Below, piece by piece: positions 29,260 through 36,303 of a DNA stretch of 37,356 nucleotides. The notes beneath the pieces are model-generated. The model ran no database searches. It was given only the letters and a program-made list of their open reading frames with translations, and had not been told where the DNA came from. This DNA comes from Barthelona sp. PAP020. Lineage: Eukaryota; Metamonada: BaSk clade. Both the position numbers and the translations under genes were made by a program. The first letter of the stretch is position 1. Each line of letters starts with the position of its first letter. The DNA is taken from positions 1 to 37,356 of the forward strand of contig JARQWU010000077.1 of NCBI GenBank assembly GCA_040182905.1. Reading direction: 5' to 3'.

Positions 29260-30480
29260 ATGTCAAAACCTTTAATATCACAAAGAACAAAAGCAAATCA
29301 AAAAAGAAAACGAAAGAACCAAAATAATCGTTCTTCAAAAAATCCAATTCGAACAGATGTTAATACTAATGTACAAAACAAAAATGTTAAAGTTAAAAAT
29401 GTTCAAAAGAAACGTCCTGTTTTTTTAAATCATCCTTCATATCAAAGACCTTCAAAATCTTCCATTTCTTCCAAATCTACCATTTCGGTTCCTTTACCAA
29501 ATTTAAATTCTATTGTGAATGGTGTTCAAGCAGTATTCAGTCAAATTGGTAATGCTACTCTTAGCTTAAAAAGACTATGGTTGAAAAATCATCGTCCTAC
29601 CTCTGAAGCATCTCAAAATAGATTAAAACAAAAAAATTTATTAAATGAGGGCAAAATTGAATTATCTAAAGAAGAATTTGATGGATTAATTAAAAGGGTC
29701 AGTATGCTTGAAAAGAACTTGGATTCTTTTTTAAAATTGCAAAAAAAAGCTTCAATAACTGCAATGACAACTAAAAAGGACTCTGTTGAAACTGATGATA
29801 AAAAAAGGGTTGACAATGTCTTAAACGTACAAAACACAATGGAAAAAGGTTCAGAAAAAGGGATGATTAATGCTGAAATTGTCTCAAAAGTAGAAAAAAA
29901 TAATAAGAAAATCAAATTTGATTTTGAGACGGCAGATGAAAAGAATGAGTCTTTGGAATTCCTTAAAAATTTCAGAACACAAAACAAAAAAGAAAAAACC
30001 AGTGAAAAAGATAATTCTTTTGCTCAAGGGACCGTTTCTACTTCAAAAAATGATTCAGACAGTCGAATTCATGAACCATCCAAACAATATCAACCACAAG
30101 CAAGTTTGAGTCCAAAAAGAGGCTTGAAAACGAATATTCAACCAAAAACTGCGTTAGGTATTACCTCCAGCATGTTGAGGAAATCAAAAGATAATCTTGA
30201 GAAAAGCAAGGAAAAGGTAGAAAAAACAAGCAATAGCAATTTAAAGGTCACAAAAGAAATGTTACAAGATTCAAAAAGGAAGTTACAACCTTTGAAGGAT
30301 ATTGAGAAAGGCAATCAAGACATAAAAACAAGAGGACCTATTCACATGCCATATAAAAGCATATCAACCGATATGTTAGCAGAATTGAAAGCTAGACTTG
30401 AAAGAACAAGAGAAATGACATATCAATCTGATTCTGATTCTGAATGGGAGAGCCAATCTAAACGTGAGCCTGTTGATTGA
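29260..30480 (+). CDS. Basic, disordered protein with three C-terminal copies of an ML-x-x-x-K motif
   Basis: I do not recognise this 406-residue protein. The first 70 residues are strongly basic and Asn-rich, with KANQKRKRKNQNN a likely nuclear signal. A short hydrophobic-helical patch follows (LNSIVNGVQAVFSQIGNATL at about 88-107), then a predicted coiled coil at about 132-165 (ELSKEEFDGLIKRVSMLEKN). A low-complexity Lys/Glu/Ser region covers 165-290. Near the C-terminus three related segments start at residues 301 (ITSSMLRKSKDNLEKSKEK), 330 (VTKEMLQDSKRKLQPLKD) and 368 (ISTDMLAELKARLERTRE), sharing I/V-T/S-x-x-ML-x-x-x-K-x-x-L. The tail is acidic (SDSDSEWES). The repeats suggest a linear binding motif, perhaps for cytoskeleton or chromatin, but no function can be assigned. 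Confidence 0.75.
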   Translation: MSKPLISQRTKANQKRKRKNQNNRSSKNPIRTDVNTNVQNKNVKVKNVQKKRPVFLNHPSYQRPSKSSISSKSTISVPLPNLNSIVNGVQAVFSQIGNATLSLKRLWLKNHRPTSEASQNRLKQKNLLNEGKIELSKEEFDGLIKRVSMLEKNLDSFLKLQKKASITAMTTKKDSVETDDKKRVDNVLNVQNTMEKGSEKGMINAEIVSKVEKNNKKIKFDFETADEKNESLEFLKNFRTQNKKEKTSEKDNSFAQGTVSTSKNDSDSRIHEPSKQYQPQASLSPKRGLKTNIQPKTALGITSSMLRKSKDNLEKSKEKVEKTSNSNLKVTKEMLQDSKRKLQPLKDIEKGNQDIKTRGPIHMPYKSISTDMLAELKARLERTREMTYQSDSDSEWESQSKREPVD

Positions 30481-30669
30481 GTTTCGAATTAAAATTGTTT
30501 TGTATAAAGTTTACACGTTGTTTTGTTTTTTGTTATGTGTTTTGATCGTGTGGGTTAACCTTCTTAACACGTTCCCAGATACTTCTACATGTTGTTATCA
30601 GACAGATGGAAGTCTTGAAGATAGAGAAGTGCAACACTATTCCCTTGCAACAACAAATTCGCAATAAAT

Positions 30670-33600
30670 TTACAAAAGAAGGTTTACCAGCCAATCATCA
30701 GATTGCAACGAGGTGGCCTGTGCAGAAAAGGGTTGTTTGGAATCGTCAAAATTGGAATTCTCCCCTGAATTTAAGCTAATGGTATTTGAAAAGGATGTTG
30801 GCTTTCTATTTACTGCAGATGCATTTAGTGGAGAAACGGCAAATGATCTAACAGATGTTGAAGGAGGTTTTTTCAACGCAGGACTATCATGAGCGATGAT
30901 GGTAGTTTGAGAAATGGTCTTCATTGGGCTAATTTCAGGAAAAGTGCTTCGATAAACGTCAGAATTGAATATATCTCTCTTTACTGAATGATTTGAGGGG
31001 ATAGAGTGTTTAGAATGCAGCTTTTGACCCCCGGGAGATTGATATGAATTCACTTGAGTGTTGATGTGTGTTTCAGGACTAAGACTAGGAGAGAAAGAAC
31101 TGGGGACAAAATCCTCAAAATTAAACTCAGGTGACAGATTATTCATCATCTTAGGAATAGTTATCCTTGAAAACGGTGAGTTTTGAACCTTTGTTTTTGA
31201 ATAAAGATCTTTTGCTCGTGGGATTATTATTGTGTTTGAATTTGCTAAGACAACACCGGTACCAACGGGTTCATCTACAACAGATACGGATTTTGACATG
31301 TCTTTAAGGATGGGAGTTGTCAAATCTGATTCAACAGAAGATAAACTGTTTCCTGCATTTGAACTATCATCTTCATCTTCCTTTGCTTTAGATTTGCTTT
31401 TGTCCTTTGCTTTGGTTTTATCCTTTTTCTTTTGAGATTCATTGATTTGTTTAACTTGATCATTAATAATATCAACACCCTGCCATTTTGTGGATAAAAC
31501 AGCGGTTGAAATCTTATTTGTTCTCGGTTCAACAGTTTTTATGTGAATAGACTGAGAATATGTTCGATTTCCAGTTGGTGAAAACCATATACGTTTTACA
31601 AATTTAATAGACCCTTTATCATCACTGATTATCATTATAACTTCTGTGTTTTCAACACAACTACAAGTTATTTCAAAATGAACCTCAAGATCATGTTCAT
31701 TAATGGTGTTTTCCAAACAATGAACTTGTAATTTTAATTTGGGAATGCTTTTAGCCCTTTGTTGCAAATTAAACCCATAAGGAGATTTACGTCTGGTCAA
31801 AGCTTCAATTGTAGTAACGTTGGCATTCAAAACATCATCAAACGTTGTTATGTTTCCATTAGCAAGATTTTGACATATCACAGGACCAACTCCCTCAAGT
31901 TGCAAAAGCAAATTGCAATCAGGATATATCTTGTGTGTTAAACTTCGAGACAGTTCCAAACAACTTATCAAAGTACGAAAATGTATGTGTTTGTAAATAG
32001 AGCCTTCAGGCATTTCAACTGCCAATGAAGTTAGCTTGAAGGCTAATTCATATAAACATTTGGACAATCGTTGAGTTTGCTGAGTGACGCTCATAGCCTG
32101 ATTTCTTAAGCTGAAATCCTCCACCGATTTTCTACCCAATGAAGTTTGTAACAACACAAAGCATTTGGTAGTAGTGTCTCTAACTCTTCCTGACTTCAAA
32201 AATCTGACAGTATTTTCACTAACCTTTTTCTTTTTATTCACACCTCCATGTAATTCGTTTAACACTTTTTTTTCCGACATTCTTAATGGAAAAGATTCTT
32301 CAAGTTCTGATGCGGATGCCAATAGGTGTAATCCTTGTGAATACTCAAGACCAACCTCACAAGTCTTGATTTGGGTTAGAAACATTGAAATGGTCTCAAA
32401 ACATACAAAATACTTCGCCATGATGTCACCCAATGGCGTAGCAATAAACGTATTGCAACTAGTTCTTTCAGAATTTAAAATATTTGCATCTGGTGATACA
32501 AATTCCATATCATCATCGTCATTTGACATCACAAGACCCAGTTCAATAAGTTTTTTTACGAGTTCTTGTATAGTAACACGCAACCCACTTAAAACCTCAG
32601 TTATGTCCTCTGAAATCGCAGAAGAAATATAATGAGAATATTTGGTGGGATCCACAATCAATCTTTGCCATAAGAAAGTGGATTGAACCCATGTAACTGC
32701 CTCGTCTAAATTACTTATCGTACCTAATGATATTTCTGCATTCAAATGCCCAATTAACGATTGATTTAATAAATTAGACTCAATAGGTGTTGAATCAACC
32801 AAAAGATGCTCATATTGATCTGCATTATCATCATCAGACATTATTACAGCAATAGCTTTTGTATCTAATCCAGGTCTACCTGCTCTACCTACCATTTGCA
32901 TTACATTTAGACGTGAATATGACACATATTGTCCATTTACATATTGTTTGGTTCCTTTCACAACAACAAGTCTGGCAGGTAAATTCACCCCTTGAGCTAA
33001 CGTTGTTGTAGTACACAAAATTTTTATCTCTTCTTTCAAGAAAAGCTCTTCAATCAAGTTCCGATCATTGCGATGAAGAGCAGCCGAATGAAATCCGACA
33101 CCTTTCAACACAAGTTGACTCAACGTTTTATCTGTAATCTTAAAACTATATTCCATACACAACTCTGACACAGGGAACATTTGGCCTTTTTCAGTCAATT
33201 GTTCAACAATTTGTTTTGCCGCACTAATTGCTCCTTTTCGAGTTGAACAAAAAACAAGACAAGGTCTTTGATCAGCATATTGAAAAAATATATCTAGCAC
33301 ATAAAAATCAAGAAATCTTTCAAACGCAAATTGACTGCCTTTTCTATGATATCTCAAAACATGTGTCTTTAAAGGAACTGGACGATACTCCGGTCCAAAA
33401 ACTATCACATTGTTTGTTTCTAACCAATAACCAATTTCTCTAGCATTTGGAATTGTAGCGCTGACAGCTATTATCCTCAAGTTCAGAAATGTTTTCAATC
33501 TTGTTACCACAACTTCTAAAGTGCTTCCACGACTTTCATTTAACAAATGTACTTCATCAATTAATAACAACTTAATTTTGTTCAAAAACTTCAGGCTCTT

Positions 33601-34110
33601 CCATCGACGCGTTGTAGCATCCCATTTTTCAGGAGTTGTGACAATAATTTCAGAACTTTCCAAATCATCTAGGTTCATTTCTGTATCACCTGTCAATTCA
33701 ATAATCTTAAAATTTAACTCCTGAAACTTTTTTGTCCAATCATTGTAACACTGTTGACACAACGCTTTAATAGGTGCCAAATATATTATCTTGAATTCTC
33801 CAGGTTTATTTATCTTACCATACAACAATTTTATTATTGCTAATTCAAATAGCAACATTTTACCACTCCCTGTTGGTGCAGAAACAATTAAATTATCATT
33901 TGTTTCAAAAATTGGATCAAGACATTTGCTCTGTACGTTGTTAAAATATTTAAACTTATATTGATCTGTTATCTCCTTTGGTATGTATTTTTCCAAAGGT
34001 ACCAAATCATTCACATCTGATAAATTGCTATTATTTTCATTCCCTAACTTCTTCAATGAATTTAAATAATCAAAATTTTTTTTTGTGGAAGAATTTGTCA
34101 AACGATTCAT
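30670..34110 (-). CDS. HFM1: HFM1/MER3-type meiotic DNA helicase (Ski2-like, with Sec63 domain)
   Basis: MER3/HFM1 is a 3'-5' DNA helicase that extends strand invasion intermediates and promotes meiotic crossovers. The 1146-residue protein has RecA-like domain 1 with Walker A SAPTGSGKM (80s), TTPEKWD, DEVH at 185-188 and SATIPN at 217-222. RecA-like domain 2 has VFCSTRKGA, GVGFHSAALHRNDR, TTTLAQGVNLPA and QMVGRAGRPGLD. Winged-helix and Sec63 domains extend to about 800, and a helix-hairpin-helix-like LEGVGPVICQNLANG lies within it. The C-terminal 270 residues are Ser/Pro-rich and disordered. The Walker A has Met85 where Thr is normal. MER3 identity rests on the FELAI block after Walker A and single-cassette architecture; a Brr2-type protein would have two cassettes. 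Confidence 0.9.
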   Translation of the reverse strand: MNRLTNSSTKKNFDYLNSLKKLGNENNSNLSDVNDLVPLEKYIPKEITDQYKFKYFNNVQSKCLDPIFETNDNLIVSAPTGSGKMLLFELAIIKLLYGKINKPGEFKIIYLAPIKALCQQCYNDWTKKFQELNFKIIELTGDTEMNLDDLESSEIIVTTPEKWDATTRRWKSLKFLNKIKLLLIDEVHLLNESRGSTLEVVVTRLKTFLNLRIIAVSATIPNAREIGYWLETNNVIVFGPEYRPVPLKTHVLRYHRKGSQFAFERFLDFYVLDIFFQYADQRPCLVFCSTRKGAISAAKQIVEQLTEKGQMFPVSELCMEYSFKITDKTLSQLVLKGVGFHSAALHRNDRNLIEELFLKEEIKILCTTTTLAQGVNLPARLVVVKGTKQYVNGQYVSYSRLNVMQMVGRAGRPGLDTKAIAVIMSDDDNADQYEHLLVDSTPIESNLLNQSLIGHLNAEISLGTISNLDEAVTWVQSTFLWQRLIVDPTKYSHYISSAISEDITEVLSGLRVTIQELVKKLIELGLVMSNDDDDMEFVSPDANILNSERTSCNTFIATPLGDIMAKYFVCFETISMFLTQIKTCEVGLEYSQGLHLLASASELEESFPLRMSEKKVLNELHGGVNKKKKVSENTVRFLKSGRVRDTTTKCFVLLQTSLGRKSVEDFSLRNQAMSVTQQTQRLSKCLYELAFKLTSLAVEMPEGSIYKHIHFRTLISCLELSRSLTHKIYPDCNLLLQLEGVGPVICQNLANGNITTFDDVLNANVTTIEALTRRKSPYGFNLQQRAKSIPKLKLQVHCLENTINEHDLEVHFEITCSCVENTEVIMIISDDKGSIKFVKRIWFSPTGNRTYSQSIHIKTVEPRTNKISTAVLSTKWQGVDIINDQVKQINESQKKKDKTKAKDKSKSKAKEDEDDSSNAGNSLSSVESDLTTPILKDMSKSVSVVDEPVGTGVVLANSNTIIIPRAKDLYSKTKVQNSPFSRITIPKMMNNLSPEFNFEDFVPSSFSPSLSPETHINTQVNSYQSPGGQKLHSKHSIPSNHSVKRDIFNSDVYRSTFPEISPMKTISQTTIIAHDSPALKKPPSTSVRSFAVSPLNASAVNRKPTSFSNTISLNSGENSNFDDSKQPFSAQATSLQSDDWLVNLLL

Positions 34111-34559
34111 TTATTCAAGAAACAAAAAAGCAGGCAAAAGAGTTGACAAAAGAAACTCCCTTTAAAAGCAGAAATTGGTGAACAAAAATGACTGAAAGTA
34201 TATCATTTATAATAATTATCTCACATTATGATTGAAAAAAGAAATAACATTCACATGGTTAAGCACAAACATCAATGACCTCTAGGATCTCCGCAGTGCG
34301 CTGGAATATATGAATGAACCAAAAGGGGAGCAGAACTCAACCCACGGAAAAACTATTGTTTTTAAGATCCGCAGACACATCATGAATGTTATAAAAGTAT
34401 ATAACAGGACGTCGCTTGATCAATGTCTAACTAGAATAAACCGCATTTTTAAAAAAATACAGACCCTAAAAGACAAAAAAACAAATTGGAATGAAAAAAA
34501 TTCTTTGGAAAAAAGTTTGAAATAATTTCATTTTTTCTTTCTCTCGTCATTTTATCGAA
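34111..34559. other. Divergent HFM1-RPL27 intergenic region, with a doubtful 71-codon ORF
   Basis: This 449-bp gap is the shared upstream region of HFM1 (minus) and RPL27 (plus). From about 34275 to 34440 it looks less AT-rich than its surroundings, with GGGGAGCAG and CGCAGTGCGCTGG segments. A plus-strand ORF at 34310-34525 has a Lys/Asn-rich product of no known family and ends only 34 bp before the RPL27 ATG. It could be regulatory, a decayed insert or an unrecognised RNA gene. No tRNA, snRNA or SRP RNA signature could be confirmed. Confidence 0.35.
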
Positions 34560-35074
34560 ATGTCTCCAGCCGTTTTAAAAACTGGTAGAATTGTTATCCT
34601 TCTCGCTGGTCGTTATGCCGGACGCAAGGCAGTTATCGTAGATAATATGTTGATGTGATTTATTTTATTTATTTCATTTGTTTTTATCATTCAATACTAA
34701 CTTTAGTACCCCAAATTGTTGGAACAAAAACTCGCCGTTATGGTCATATTGTTGTTGCTGGTATTGAGCGTTATCCCTTATCTCTTAACAAAGAAATGTC
34801 CAAGGAGAAGATGGAAAAGCGTTCTAGAGTCAAACCTTTCTTAAAAGTTGTTAACCTTCAACATGTTATGCCTACACGTTACATGATTAACCTTGATAAA
34901 GAAGTAGATTCCGTTAAGTGCCCTAGTTTCCCCAAGGCCAAGGAAGTCAGTGCTGATTCTCGTAAAGTTGTTTTGAAAAATCTTAGTGAGTACTTCAATG
35001 CTGTATATCAAAGTATTGGAAAGAACCCTGAAATGCAAGGTGAAAAATTCTTTTTCCGTAAGCTTCGTTTCTAA
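34560..35074 (+). CDS. RPL27: Ribosomal protein L27 (eL27), interrupted by an intron
   Basis: eL27 is a large-subunit ribosomal protein. Exon 1 encodes VLKTGRIVILLAGRYAGRKA and then VIVDN, the conserved KOW-bearing N-terminus. Exon 2 encodes GTKTRRYGHIVVAGIERYP, the MPTRY block and the family's terminal FFFRKLRF. The two parts are in different frames, and an in-frame TGA follows exon 1 at 34656. An intron with ACTAACTTTAG at its 3' end (34696-34706) must be removed. No GT donor in the sequence gives a frame-preserving join to that AG. The best frame-consistent alternative removes 34645-34706, starting ATATGTTG, giving 150 residues (human has 136). High expression is expected. The neighbouring XdhC starts 119 bp downstream on the same strand. 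Confidence 0.9.
34645..34706 (+). other. Probable intron in RPL27 (donor uncertain)
   Basis: The 3' end AATACTAACTTTAG is nearly identical to that of the Utp7 intron and is convincing. The donor is not. GT at 34649 or 34655 leaves the downstream frame wrong by one base. Starting at 34645 (ATATGTTG) keeps the frame with an AT-AG pair. A single-base sequencing error is an alternative. Confidence 0.55.
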
Positions 35075-35193
35075 TTTTTTTTATCGGTAATTTGTGTTTC
35101 CTAAACAAGTAAAAGAAGACATTTCAATTTTTTTATTTTTTCCTGTTTTGACTTTGATTGATTCATAGCCAATCATAAGAATAGATTTTTTTC

Positions 35194-36303
35194 ATGAACA
35201 GTGAATTTATTTTAGATATCAAAAAAACATTAGAAAAAGATTATTCAAACACATTTTGGTTGACACCTATTCACAGAATTGGATCTGTGCCTACTCCATC
35301 TTTTTCTCGACAAATATATGATGAAGGTATTTATTATGGAACTGTTGGTGGAGGAGCATTTGAATATGAGGCTCAAAAATGTTGTGATCGAGGATTTGAG
35401 GTTAGTGAATATAATTCCAAAGTTACGAGAGTTCATCTGAATTCAAAAGAAGTAGAAAAGGATATACCTGTTTGTGGTGGAGTTGGAACAGTTTTAATTG
35501 AAAAATTTGAACATGTTGCAGAGTTTTTGGTTCAAATGATTGAAAATATTCAACATGGAAGGGCTTTTTATGAAATTGTTGTTGTGAAAAACATGGATTT
35601 AAATGGTATTGCGGATATTCCTATTGACTTACCTCATGCTTTAATGGAATACTCTACCATTTGTTCTCGTTATATTGTGAATGAATTGAACGAGTTGACA
35701 AATGCACAACTCTTGAATGATTGTCAATTTTTATTGGAAAAGAATAATAATGAAATTGGGATGATGTTTGGGGACAACTTCATCTATATTGCCCATCATC
35801 AACCAATTCCCAGATTGCTCATCTTTGGTGGTGGGCATGTTGGTGAAAAAGTAGCACGAGTCGGTTGTATTGCTGGATTTTCTCCCATAGTTATTGACGA
35901 TCGTGAAAACATTATTGATCAATTAAATTTTCATGACGATATACAAAAAAGAAGAATGAGCTATGAGAATCTTGAAGAGTTACACATTAAAGCATGCGAT
36001 TTTGTTGTTATCGTCACGCATGGACATAGGCACGATTTGACTGTTATTTCTCAATTAATGAAGCTCCCATTCATATTGAGGTATATAGGAATGATTGGAA
36101 GTCGTAGAAAAGTTAGTTTAACGTTTGCCAAGTTGAAAGAAATGGAAACACCTCAAGAGAAAATTGAATCTGTCAGAGCACCTATTGGATTAGCTATTGG
36201 TGGGGATACTGCTGGGGAAATTGCTGTTGCTATTGTCGCAGAAATGATTTTGGTAAATACTGGAGGTTCAAAAAAAGGATCCGGCTGTCCTAGTACTTTA
36301 TAA
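35194..36303 (+). CDS. XdhC/CoxI family protein (molybdenum hydroxylase maturation factor type)
   Basis: In bacteria XdhC binds molybdenum cofactor, promotes its sulfuration and inserts it into xanthine dehydrogenase-like enzymes. The 369-residue protein has the N-terminal CoxI-like domain (GTVGGGAFEYEA at 49-60, IPVCGGVGTVLIE at 91-103). The C-terminal Rossmann-like XdhC domain has FGGGHVGEKVARVG at 211-224, IDDREN at 234-239, THGHRHD at 275-281, YIGMIGSRRKV at 297-307 and APIGLAIGGDTAGEIAVAI at 329-347. All main motifs are intact and full-length. The family is overwhelmingly prokaryotic. Codon use is AT-rich like the neighbours, and the gene is 119 bp downstream of RPL27, so an old transfer into the nuclear genome is the likely origin. 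No molybdenum enzyme is in the window. Confidence 0.9.
   Translation: MNSEFILDIKKTLEKDYSNTFWLTPIHRIGSVPTPSFSRQIYDEGIYYGTVGGGAFEYEAQKCCDRGFEVSEYNSKVTRVHLNSKEVEKDIPVCGGVGTVLIEKFEHVAEFLVQMIENIQHGRAFYEIVVVKNMDLNGIADIPIDLPHALMEYSTICSRYIVNELNELTNAQLLNDCQFLLEKNNNEIGMMFGDNFIYIAHHQPIPRLLIFGGGHVGEKVARVGCIAGFSPIVIDDRENIIDQLNFHDDIQKRRMSYENLEELHIKACDFVVIVTHGHRHDLTVISQLMKLPFILRYIGMIGSRRKVSLTFAKLKEMETPQEKIESVRAPIGLAIGGDTAGEIAVAIVAEMILVNTGGSKKGSGCPSTL

Noticed and set aside
31232-31435. Ser/Phe-rich plus-strand ORF and other frames inside HFM1
   Set aside because: Antisense shadows of the helicase's Ser-rich C-terminal region.
34320-34370. SRP RNA S-domain (GGAGCAG-like match)
   Set aside because: The GGAGCAG string is present but the GNRA tetraloop, the GUCAGG-type element and supporting helices are not.
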